DNA of 64,000 nucleotides, from positions 6,719,501 to 6,783,500 of the forward strand of contig NC_053042.1 of NCBI RefSeq assembly GCF_003473485.1, read 5' to 3'. Positions 46,917 through 56,404 of the stretch are shown here, one piece after another. The translations under genes and the position numbers were made by a program. Source of the stretch: Medicago truncatula. Its lineage: Eukaryota; Streptophyta; Magnoliopsida; Fabales; Fabaceae. Every line of letters starts with the position of its first letter. Position 1 is the stretch's first letter. The notes under the pieces were generated by a model. That model was not told the origin of the DNA. It saw only the letters and a program-made list of their open reading frames with translations, and searched no databases.

Positions 46917-47036
46917 CCATTTGAATTGGTCTCATGGTATTAGCTTACCTGGAGTGTGATTCTCATCAACGTTTTAAGTTCAATTCTCTATACTGTCAAT
47001 ATGAATGGATTAATTTAATTTTTTAAAGAAAACATT
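46917..47036 (+). mobile_element. Degenerate SINE-like repeat
   Basis: TTGGTCTCATGGTATTAGC (A-box-like) and AAGTTCAATTCTC (B-box-like) precede a short A/T tail. Another tRNA-like scrap (AAGTTCGAATCTTG) lies at about 47131-47144. Confidence 0.5.
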
Positions 47037-47901
47037 GAATTTGGTTTTTGTCAACGTCACGGTTTAATTGTGGCTTCAACAATTACGTTTAAGTTGTTAA
47101 TAAGCTCTAAAAAATGGTTCCATGATCATCCAAGTTCGAATCTTGATCAAAATAATTTTAAAATCATACTTTAGTTATCTCTTATCCGAACTCTAAATTA
47201 TTATGACTTTGTTCCCAAGAGAATTATATGATTAAGACAAAAAAAATGATTAATTTATAAATTTTTTACCTCTCGATCAAATTAGATTTAATTGGTTAAT
47301 GAACTTCACCAAAGACGGATTATTTAAGACAACCTGGATTCTATTTATGGTGAAACAAATTTTGACTAAAAAGTAAAAGGTTAAAAACTAAAAAATAGTA
47401 ATAATTTCATAAATTAGGATATCAATTATTAATTTAATTATGTAAGAGAAAGACTTGCCTGCTTTTAAGCATACTTGATTGTAAAAAGAAAAATATATGT
47501 TTGATTGATCGTAACTCAAAAGGCTCTTCACTTGAAATTAGAGGTCATTTTTAGCGAGACGTCAAATATGTGTTATATATTGCTAACAATATTTTTCTCA
47601 CAATTTATTCAAAAAAAAATAATATTTTTCTCTCAATTATTTATTTAAAGGCAGAGTACTTTAGAATGGGTGCGGTTATCATGCACCCTGCATAAATGCA
47701 GAAATGATTTTGGAGTACAACTCACAGAAATCATTTTCACAGTAAAATGGTTTTGCCATAATTTTATACAAAACATATTATGATTTATGCAGGGTGCTGG
47801 AAACCATTAAGTACATCTAATTATTTTGGAGTACAACTCACATAAACCATTTTTAAATTTATACAAGATGCATAAGGATTTAGAATGAAATATATACTAA
47901 A

Positions 47902-47964
<63 letters not shown>

Positions 47965-48310
47965 AGGGACGGAAAAAGATACGATTTGATTCCAATTTTG
48001 TAATCTACACTTGAAATATTATGAAAAGGAGAGACCACAACACTTGGTGCAAGTATACTTCTCTTCACACATACAAAAGAACAAGTAAAATTAGTGGATC
48101 TGTGGATGTTCTGTATTATCCCAAATCATTAAATAATCAGCCACTGAGTTTGTTCGTTCACCAACGGTGAAATTTTAATCCAAATGAACTAAATTAAATA
48201 TAAAATATAATCAAAGACAATAATTAGCGGCTAATTAAGTTGTAGCTTCTTTTCCTTCAAAAAAAAAAAAAAACTGTAGCTTCTTTATCATGAACTCTTC
48301 TCAAAAAATA
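47037..48310. other. Intergenic with a long AT microsatellite
   Basis: An uninterrupted (AT)n run of 56 bases lies at 47905-47960. A phrase of about 60 bases (TTTTGGAGTACAACTCACA...) occurs twice at about 47690 and 47824. No gene is seen. Confidence 0.6.
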
Positions 48311-48319
48311 ATCTACTTA

Positions 48320-48822
48320 ATAAGTTTTCGTCCTCTATTTTTCACTTACGAATTTGGTCCTCCATTTTAAAATTGTAATGTTTTGGTTCCTTTTTCAGAT
48401 TTTTTTAATCTTAAAAAGGATGATTTATCATACTTTAGTTGAAGTTTTTACTAAGTTTTCATGTAATTTCATGGTTATTGATTGCATATCACATCATTAG
48501 ATGATATGTCATATCATTTAAAATATGAGCAGTGCGATATATTTGGTTCAGGAGACTCAACTCACGATACGTACACATTAAAAATTACAGAGATTTTTTA
48601 ATAATAAATTAATATAATCAATGTTGTTAGCGGAAACTCTAGCGCTATTCTTCACATTCGTTTGTATATTTTTCGTACTTACTAGCATTGTCCTTAAAAT
48701 ATATAACTATAATTTTTTTGTTAAAAAAATTTGAAAGATGGACTAAAACTGAATGATTTTAAAATAGGCGGACCAATTATATGAACAAGTTAAAATAGGA
48801 AAACAAAAATTGTAATTAAGCT
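48320..48822. mobile_element. Degenerate Mutator-type foldback element
   Basis: The left phrases TTTTCGTCCTCTATTTTTCAC, AATTTGGTCCTCCATTTTAAAA are mirrored on the right as TTTTAAAATAGGCGGACCAATT and TAAAATAGGAAAACAAAAATTG...TAATTAAGC. Arms are imperfect and no target duplication was established. Confidence 0.5.
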
Positions 48823-48999
48823 AAAATAATCATAATTATCTTTCAAAATTGAATCTAAACAACGAGTAAATCAGTTGTGATCACTTGTGAGGGTTGGCTT
48901 GACTGTGATATATATTCTTATTATGTGTCTACACAGCAAACACATACTACAAGGTTTTAGTGGTTTGAAATATTATAACTAATTTATTATAATTTATAG

Positions 49000-50246
49000 G
49001 TTTAATTGATCCCTTAGTCCCTTAACTTAATTCTTTTTTTTAAAATGGTCCTATAACTCTAAAACGTCTCAATTTGGTCCCTTATCTTTATTTCGGTCAA
49101 TCAAGTTAGTCCTTTCCGTTAGTTTTTTTTGCTAAAACTGTTAAGTCTTGCCACGTGTCACTTAGGATTGGTGATCAAGGGTTTGATTTGAAAAACACAC
49201 AAAATTTACAATGGACTCACAACATATGATCATTTATAATCTTTCCCTATTTGTCTTGAATTTTCTAAAATTAAAAATCACCAACAATCTTCATCTTCTT
49301 CCCTCTTCATCTCCCAACTTCATCCCCATAACACATAATCTCTTGCTAGAAATTCATCAAATCACCAGAAATTCATCAACCCAAATATAATCAATAATTA
49401 TAACAAATCCAGTATTTGAATTCTTTTAAGTCTCGAGAAATCCCTAAAATAAGTAGTCTTAAAAAAATCAAACCTTTGATATGAAAACCAAAAGATTTGG
49501 GATCTGAAAGAAATCAAATGACAACAATACCAATAACAAACCCATAATTCCCGTAACAATCTCATAATCAAATGACAGCACAAGAAACAAATCTTCCACT
49601 TTGATTATAAGCAACAAATTGTTGATAGAGCCCAAACTACTAATTCCACACATAAAAGCCTTTAGTAGAGGCATTGATCATAAAAAACTGATAACTTTTT
49701 AGGACTAAACATTGGTGTTTTCGTTCCAAACAGACCAAGGTTAGGGAGAAGGGAAATTGAAATTAATGGTAACCATTCAGAAATTAAATTAACATTCTGG
49801 TGTTTTCGTTCCAAAAAAACTGGTGTTTTCGTTTCAATTGATAATTTTGAGAGAAGAGATCTGGTTAGAGAGAGAGTGAGGGAGAAATGTTTTATTAAAT
49901 CATACAATTTTACTTTAATTTTGTTATGTTTATGTGCTGCTGAATTTTTATTTTGGGTATGAAGTAGAGATATGAAGAGGGAAGAAGATGAAGATTGTTG
50001 GTAATTTTTAATTTTAGGAAATTCAAGACAAACACGAAAGATTATAAATGATCATATGTTGTGAGTCTATCGTAAATTTTGTGTGCTTTTTAAATTCAAC
50101 CCTTGATCACCAATTCTAAGTGACATGTGGCAAGACTAACTTGATTGACGAAAATAAAGATAAGGGATCAAATTGAGACGTTTTAGAGTTATGGGACCAT
50201 TTTGAAAAAAAAAATTAAGATAAGGGACTACGGGATCAATTAAGCT
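49000..50246. mobile_element. Long foldback element, Mutator type, 10-bp TSD
   Basis: Arms of 300 bp or more begin GTTTAATTGATCCCTTAGTC on the left and end ACTACGGGATCAATTAAGC on the right. Pairing continues inward through TTGCCACGTGTCAC/GTGACATGTGGCAAG and the AATCTTCATCTTCTTCCCTC segment. A 10-bp duplication TAATTTATAG flanks it (48990-48999, 50247-50256). The loop (about 49340-49930) has small open frames without domains. The right duplication overlaps the start of the next element. Confidence 0.85.
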
Positions 50247-50338
50247 TAATTTATAGGTCAAATGTATCTAAGGGTCTTTAAGTTTTTCGTTTTTCTCAAA
50301 GTGGTCCTTTAAGTTTCAAAAGTCCCAAACAAGTCTTT

Positions 50339-50675
50339 GTGCGTTTGATTTGCTAAAAAATGAAGGACAGGACAGAACAACTCTAGTTGTCCAGTGTTTG
50401 ATTTGTAAAACTGTTTCAGGTACAGGACAAACTAGAGGCAAGGGACAGGACAAAAACTCATATTTTTGTCCCTCACCAAACCACAACACAATTTTTTGTC
50501 CCACGTACAAGTTGTCTAAAATACCAAAATAGCATTTTGTCCCTCAAAAATCGTATAAAACAAAAAATTACTCAATGCCATAAAAAATTTGTCTTGTGCT
50601 GTTCTGCCTTGTGTTGTACTGTTCTATTTTGTACTGTTCTGTCCAGTACTTGATGTTTTGCAAAACCAAACACAC
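50339..50675. mobile_element. MITE nested in the second Mutator-type element
   Basis: Ends GTGCGTTTGATTTGC and GCAAAACCAAACACAC are inverted. The body is rich in AGGACAGGACA and its complement TTGTCC/TGTTCTGTCC. It splits the host element's subterminal repeat, which recurs on both sides (AAGTTTCAAAAGTCCCAAAC and AAGTTTCAAAAGTCTCAAAC). Confidence 0.6.
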
Positions 50676-50740
50676 CCTAAGTTTCAAAAGTCTCAAACAA
50701 ATCATTTTAGTTTTTGAATCGTTTCAAACAAGTCATTTTA

Positions 50741-50902
50741 AAGGATGATGGTGATGATTCAAATGATAGCAACAAAGAGCATTATCCACCATTTACCATG
50801 TGTAAAAAGATGGCTAATTTTAAGTGGGTGTTAGAAGCCAGATTTGGTACCAAAGATGAGTTCAAGGAAGCAATTACCAACTATAATGTCTACAATATGA
50901 CT
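50741..50902 (+). pseudogene. MULE transposase N-terminal DNA-binding fragment
   Basis: An acidic lead (DDGDDSNDSNKEHYPPF) is followed by FKWVLEARFGTKDEFKEAITNYNVYN, which fits the N-terminal MuDR-type domain of plant Mutator-like transposases (aromatic, then F.s..EFk.Ai..Yav). The domain is abruptly followed by the element's terminal repeat, so it is a captured or deletion-derived fragment, not a functional transposase. Confidence 0.65.
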
Positions 50903-51050
50903 TGTTTGAAACGATTCAAAAATAAAAAGGACTTGTTTGAGACTTTTGAAACTTAAAGGACCATTTTGAAAAAAATGAAAAACTTAAAGGACCATTTTAA
51001 AAAAAATGAAAAACTTAAAGGACCTTTAGATGCATTTGACCTATTTTATA

Positions 51051-51359
51051 TCAAAATATTTTACATGGAACTCGATCATCTATGTTTCTTGAGAATGGCT
51101 ATATCACAGATACCATTCCTACATATTTTGGCAAATTGGAAGAGGAGAGTAATAAGCACTATACACAATGAGAGTATTTGTCGACTTCCAGGATTCTCGG
51201 AGAATAATTTAGCCCAGGCTAAGGTATGCATTGACTTAACTAGATACCAAGTATTAGCTTCAACAAGTAGCTTTAAGAATAAAGCAATTTGGCCAATTGA
51301 ATTGGAATTAGCATAGATTTCTATGAATTTGAATCCACATACGAAAATATATCCGCATT
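51051..51359. other. Unrecognised segment
   Basis: An open frame runs through this stretch to 51316 but I recognise no domain. It lies between transposon pieces. Confidence 0.35.
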
Positions 51360-51379
51360 ATATATCCTCTATAGATTTT

Positions 51380-51516
51380 TTTTTTTTTTTTTTCAAGTAG
51401 CCTACTGGCTAGAGCTCACATAATTTAATTGTGGAGAAGTAGAGTGTCCGGGGTTTGAACCCCGGCCCCTGCATATAAAATGCAATATACCTACCAACTG
51501 AGCTAAGCTCACGAAG
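51380..51516 (-). mobile_element. tRNA-derived SINE, minus strand, perfect 20-bp TSD
   Basis: On the minus strand it reads A-box TTAGCTCAGTTGGTAGG and B-box GGGGTTCAAACCCCGG, then the same body as the copy at 41912. The tail is the T-run at 51380-51396 on the + strand. A perfect 20-bp duplication, ATATATCCTCTATAGATTTT, flanks it at 51360-51379 and 51517-51536. Confidence 0.92.
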
Positions 51517-51537
51517 ATATATCCTCTATAGATTTTA

Positions 51538-51613
51538 GGCTTAATTGCACTTTGCACCCCATAGTTTTAAACGAGCGATTTTATCCCCCTATAGTTTTCC
51601 CCCTTTTCGATTT
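51538..51613 (+). repeat. Solo end of the 42799-type foldback element
   Basis: Begins GGCTTAATTGCACTTTGCAC and continues ATAGTTTTAAACGAGCGATT, nearly identical to the arm at 42799-42900. It is cut off where the transposase fragment begins. No second arm follows. Confidence 0.75.
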
Positions 51614-51616
51614 TAG

Positions 51617-52030
51617 GCAAAAATATTAGTAACTAATTTACCAAAGGGCGAATACAAGGTGGATCTGCAAAATAAATGGTGTGACTGTGGACGGTTCAGA
51701 GCGTTACATCTACCATGCTCACATGTCATTGCCGCCTGTTCTAGCTTTTGTCACGACTACAAGACTTTTTTCGGTAACAAGTTCACAAATGAGTGTGTAT
51801 ACGCCGTATACGACATCCACTTCGACGTTGTTCACCACCAGACATATTGGCCTGATTATGTAGGACTAAAGGTGGTTCCTAACAAGTCCATGCGTAGGGT
51901 GAAGAAAGGTCGTCCACCAATTACTCGCATTAGGATCGAGATGGACGATGTGGAAACTGAGAGAAGATGCGACGTGTGTAGGATGCCTGGTCATTCCCGC
52001 AAAAATTGCATTAATATTAGACAGCAATAG
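51617..52030 (+). pseudogene. MULE transposase C-terminal fragment (SWIM zinc finger + CCHC)
   Basis: The open frame from 51617 has no ATG of its own. It gives LPKGEYKVDLQNKWCDCGRFRALHLPCSHVIAAC, the SWIM zinc finger (CxCx(n)CxH) found at the C terminus of plant Mutator-like transposases. Then come the family tail (YWPDYVGLKVVPNKSMRRVKKGRPPITR) and a CCHC knuckle (CDVCRMPGHSRKNC) before the stop at 52028-52030. The catalytic DDE core is missing. It starts directly after the foldback terminus at 51613, so either this is an internally deleted autonomous element or two elements were joined. SWIM-type FAR1 relatives are an alternative, but the CCHC tail favours MULE. Confidence 0.75.
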
Positions 52031-52271
52031 CAATATAGTCTTTATTTCATATTTATTGTATTTGATATGTTTTTTATTTTATAAATATTATGATTATTAT
52101 TATATTTACTTTATTATTAATACCTAAATTAACATTATTAATATCCTGACCAAAATAATGCAACTAATTATTAAAAAATGAAATGGTGTGATAAATTGAA
52201 AGATGAAAGGAAGTATTTATAGTAGATGAAATAATATATTTTAATTAATTATAAAATTAAAAAAATGACAA
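52031..52271. other. Spacer after the transposase fragment
   Basis: AT-rich; nothing recognised. Confidence 0.4.
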
Positions 52272-52480
52272 AACTACCTTGCAACTCCAAGTTGTGGGGT
52301 GTTTAAATTTTAAAAAAAAATAATAATTAAAACTACCTCGCAAGTCCATCTTACTTGGTATTTAAAAAATTTAAAAAAAAATAAAGAAAGTACCCCGCAA
52401 CTTGGAGTTGTGGGGTATAATAAGGACAAAAAATTCGTCAACTTTAAAGGTACCCCGCAACTTGAGGTTGTGTGGTGATA
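52272..52480. repeat. Minisatellite with palindromic core
   Basis: Four units of about 58-60 bp. Each core is itself an inverted repeat such as ACCCCGCAACT TGGAGTTGTGGGGT: near 52276, 52334 (most diverged), 52391 and 52451. A/T-rich linkers of about 35 bp separate them. Confidence 0.7.
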
Positions 52481-53351
52481 GGGGTCCCAGAAAAAGTAGG
52501 GCATTTATATAAGAAGTAGGGCATTGAAAAAAAAAATCGGCACGGTGACTTGCTTTTTTTATTTCTTTTCCAAAAAAAATTCATTTAGATTTTTTTTTTT
52601 TATTAAAAACTTAATTTAAAGAATTAAAAATATTCAAAAGAAAATTATATCTTCTTCCGTACCACTCTTTCTCTTCTTTCTTCTCTTCACTTGTCCCCCC
52701 GCCCCAATACCCATCCTCATCAAATCTCTCCTTGTATAAGTGAAACATCTCTTGTGGAAAAAAAGTGATTTTTTTTTCCTAATTGTATAAGTGAAACATC
52801 TCTACTTGTAACGTCTTAAAATTATTATTTTTGGAATTCGAACATACCTTAAAAATAACAACCAAATATATTATCAAGTTGGAGTCACTATCATGTTGCT
52901 TTCTTGAAAAATACGGCTGAAATATTATCGGGTTAAGAATTACACCCTCAAACATGGCTATTATGATCACTCAAATATAGTTTGTATACCTCTTGAAATC
53001 GAAAGGGACAGAAGAAAGAGAGAAGAAAGGCTCAATAACTCAAGCCTTTTTTGGTGTATCGAATAAATTGAGCGTGTAATAGAGCCCAAGCTCAGCTAAT
53101 GGCACGTATGTGATATACTTTTTCAAATATAGCACGTATATCACTCGAAACTGAAAAGGACAAAAGAAAGAGAAAAGAAAAGAATAGCTCGATAATTTAA
53201 GTTGAATGGAGAAGAGAAGAAAAAAATAATTTATAACTTAAAAGTCTGTCTCTGTGAAAAGAGTGAGTCCTCACAACCAATATCAGTGTGCGTGTGATAT
53301 ATTTTTTTGTGAGTGTCCACTCTAATCACAGAAATGAAGCTATCTTTGTGA
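52481..53351. other. Intergenic, no gene
   Basis: A phrase around 52960-53060 (CACTCAAATATAG...GAAAGGACAGAAGAAAGAGAG...) partly recurs at about 53135-53215, a weak direct repeat. Otherwise nothing recognised. Confidence 0.45.
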
Positions 53352-53359
53352 GTATCAAT

Positions 53360-54620
53360 TAGAGCTGTCAAAACGGGCGGCCCGGCCCTAACGGACTTCG
53401 GGCTTTATCGGACCGGGTCAAAAAGCCCGGTTGAAAAACGGGCTTGAAATATACTACCCGATCCCGACCCTACACCGGCTTAACGGGCCGACCCGTATTA
53501 AAAATTATATATATATATATATTTTTTTTATAAAAAAGGCTTAAATGCTCTTTTGGTCCGTTAACTATTTAATTGGTATCGCTTTGGTCCCTTAACTAAA
53601 AAAAAGATTGTTTGAGGATTTTAAATTTTTTTTTAGTTTCGTTTTGGTCCCTTCTGTTAAGTTTCCGTTAGTTTTAATAAAAAACGTTAAGTGTGGACAC
53701 GGGTCACCTTGTCATTGGCTCTGAGTTTTTTTTTTTTTACAAAAAAAAAAATATTAATTTTTTTTAATATATATATTTTATTTTTTTGTAAAAAATTCCC
53801 AAAACCAATGACAAGGTGACACGTGTCACGTTGTCATTGGCTTTGGGATTTTTTTTTAAAAAAAATATATATTTTAGAAAAAATAATATTTTTTTTTTTG
53901 TAAAAAAAAAAAAAAAAAACTCAGAGCCAATGACAAAGTGACATGTGTCCAGGAGTTAACTTTTTTTTAAAACCCTAACAGAAGGGACCAAAACGAGACT
54001 AAAAAAAAACTTAAAATCCTCAAACAATCTTTTTTTTAATTAAGGGACCAAAGCGATACCAATTAAATAGTTAAGGGACCAAAAGAGCATTTAAGCCTAT
54101 AAAAAAAAGTACTATAAAATACTCCTATAATTTTTTTATAAATAATATTTTAATATGTTTAAATAATGCCTAGAACAAAAATAAATTGTAAACATTTTCG
54201 TACAAACGTCGTAAACTAAAATAGCGAGGAAAGTAGTCTTAAATAAATTAGATACGTTATGGTTATAGATATTTATATATTCGATCTTTAAAATTATAAA
54301 TAACGAAACGAGTAAATATAATTTTATATTTCATGTATATTTGTGTTAATTCATTGAATTTTCACTTTTATTTATTACTTTGATAATCAACTAAGTAAAG
54401 AATTATTTAAAAAATATATATAATTTATAGGATTTTTTTTGTTACGCGGGCTAGCGGGCTACCTTCGGCCTGTTCGAACTAGCCCTAACGAGTAGCTGGC
54501 TTTTTAGAGCCGGACTAAAAACATCTATTAAAATTCAGGCTCAATATTTAAGGTCCAAACCTATAATTAATCGGGCTAAACGGACCGATCCATCCGGCCC
54601 TGCCAATTTTGACAACTCTA
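53360..54620. mobile_element. hAT-like element with perfect 8-bp TSD
   Basis: The left terminus TAGAGCTGTCAAAACGGGC and the right terminus (reading back) TAGAGTTGTCAAAATTGGC are inverted. A perfect 8-bp duplication GTATCAAT flanks it (53352-53359, 54621-54628), as for hAT transposases. Subterminal regions are unusually GC-rich (repeated CGGGC, GGCCCGG, CCGACCC) against an AT-rich background. No transposase is present, and a second transposon interrupts the interior. Confidence 0.88.
53538..54097. mobile_element. Mutator-type foldback element nested in the hAT-like element
   Basis: Ends GGCTTAAATGCTCTTTTGG and CCAAAAGAGCATTTAAGCC are perfect inverted copies, and pairing extends through ACTATTTAATTGGTATCGCT and GTCATTGGCTCTGAG. 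A perfect 9-bp duplication TATAAAAAA flanks it (53529-53537, 54098-54106). The loop is poly-A/T with a central palindrome GACACGTGTC at 53818-53827. Confidence 0.92.
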
Positions 54621-54628
54621 GTATCAAT

Positions 54629-55186
54629 GGTGTGTTTTTTCCAATGCGAGACTATCACATTTTAAATTCACAGAACACTAGATGTTTAGTCTTGTAACTT
54701 TCAACTACCAATTTTCTTCTAAATGTTCCAACAAACACTTGTGTCCAAATTGCACAAAGACAAATTACTCCCTAAATTATAACACTAGTGTTTTCATGCA
54801 ACTTCGGTATGACGATAACAACCCATAATCAAAACAAGATAATAATAGCCTATTGAACTGACAATATATAATAAACCAATGACTGAATTCTGCTAGCACT
54901 TATTTTGATAAGAACATGCCTTTACCTATATAAAATTCATATGAATCTAGAGTTTGGTGTGCTGAAAATTGACAAATCATTGTTATCCAATTGTTCTGGT
55001 TCTGTCAAGCAGTTTTTAATGTATATTATAATTGTGTTCACTTTTGCTTGCTTCAATCAACAATGCAAATATTGCTCTTGCTACAGAAGTTGCACATCAA
55101 GCTATCTGGTAGGATCCCATATATGAATATGGCCCCAAATAGGACATTGGTTAGTTAATTGCTCAAGCCTATTATTTGGGGGGTGA
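54629..55186. other. Intergenic leading into Copia remnants
   Basis: No gene is seen. A polypurine-tract-like ATTTGGGGGGTGA lies at about 55174-55186, immediately before a possible LTR. Confidence 0.4.
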
Positions 55187-55343
55187 TGTTAGTAAAATAT
55201 AGGAGTGTGGGAAATATGATTATAACGTGGTAGAGGCTAACGGGATGCACAAAGTGTGTGACCAATTCTGTTACAAATGGGCGTGAAGAGATAGAGAGGA
55301 TTCAATCATCATATTTTACATTTCATTTTCGTTCAATAATACA
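55187..55343 (+). repeat. Possible Copia LTR
   Basis: Begins TGTTAGTAAAATATAGG just after a purine tract and ends AATAATACA, followed three bases later by TGGTATTG, which resembles a primer-binding site. The gag remnant begins about 100 bases downstream. No second LTR copy was found, so the assignment rests on layout. Confidence 0.4.
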
Positions 55344-55448
55344 ATCTGGTATTGTACCTGAAGCACTCAGTTGATAATGATTTGTACGCGAACAATGTAC
55401 AAATTATTATCATCACCAAAGCTTACAACAATGTTACGAATTTATCAT

Positions 55449-56147
55449 GTCTGCTTCCAACGACAATGAAAATGGTGATTAAATCCCTGCACTGATGAAC
55501 TTCCGAAAACCATTAGCGAGATTCTTGTTCAGCCATTGTCCGCATCTGTCACGTACTCAAAGCCATTTCCTGACGTATCAAAGATTGAAGTCTTTGCTGG
55601 TCAGAATTTTCGAAGATGGCAGGAGCGGATTAATTCAACACTTGACTTAAGCTTTTGCCTTTGCTACCTCAAAGCCACCATCTTCATCAACACTAAAACA
55701 AGTCCAGATATGGACTTATGGAAGTTAAGGTATGCCGTCACACTATATGTGTACCTTATCTAACTAGCTGTTCGATTTGCACTGCTTGTACAAGGAAGCG
55801 AAAGAAATATGGGATTCAATGTTTTGAAATACATTGTTGAAGATGCTGGAAAGAATAACTTCTTCGTAGGCAACTACTTCTGCTGGACATTACAATGATA
55901 GAGGACAAAGAGATTAAGCATCAAATCAATGGATATTACAAGTTGCTTGAGCCTTGAGGAATTAAAGGCTGAAAATATCCATGTCCCAAACGAGTTTGTA
56001 GCTGGCCTCATGATCAAGAAGTTGCCTGAATCATGGAAGGATTACAAACAACAATTGAAGTACAAGCACAAAAAACTACCGCCCTCTGATCTGATCACCC
56101 ATACGGTGTTTTTCAAAAACATTGAATCCCATGTTTCAGAAACTTGA
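55449..56147 (+). pseudogene. Copia-type gag fragment, frameshifted
   Basis: The gag (UBN2-type) domain of a plant Copia element is readable in pieces: FPDVSKIEVFAGQNFRRWQERINSTLDL near 55572-55655, then a region with several frame breaks around 55740-55920, then LPESWKDYKQQLKYKHKKLPPSDLITH at about 56023-56103. The ATG at 55449 runs into a stop after 11 codons. No protease, integrase or polymerase follows. Confidence 0.75.
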
Positions 56148-56404
56148 GCACAAACTAAAGATGTCTCATATTAACTAAAGGTTGGACGGTCCATTGATTT
56201 TCCTTCTAGTAAACTCAACCTGGATTGAGTTTTTAAGAAATTGTTTGTACAATATTGTATATATATAGCTCCACTGTTTTAGAATAAAGAGTGAAATTCA
56301 CCAAGTTTCGCTGAAAATCACAAATTCCTTCAATGAGTAGAAGTAGACCAATTGCCTCTCCTTCATTCCACAATATGTACAGCTTTCCTGCATCAGTGGT
56401 GTAT

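Larger units (their letters stand above)
50256..51041. mobile_element. Second Mutator-type element carrying a MULE transposase fragment
   Basis: Ends GGTCAAATGTATCTAAGGGTC and GACCTTTAGATGCATTTGACC are inverted. Inner arms read TTTAAGTTTCAAAAGTCCC and TTTTGAAACTTAAAGGACC. Flanks are TAATTTATA (50247-50255) and TATTTTATA (51042-51050), 8 of 9 matching. The interior holds a separate MITE and a transposase-derived segment. Confidence 0.75.

Noticed and set aside
51659..51661. Start codon of an intact zinc-finger gene at 51659
   Set aside because: The base triplet is GTG, not ATG, and the conserved domain extends upstream to 51617; it is a transposase fragment.
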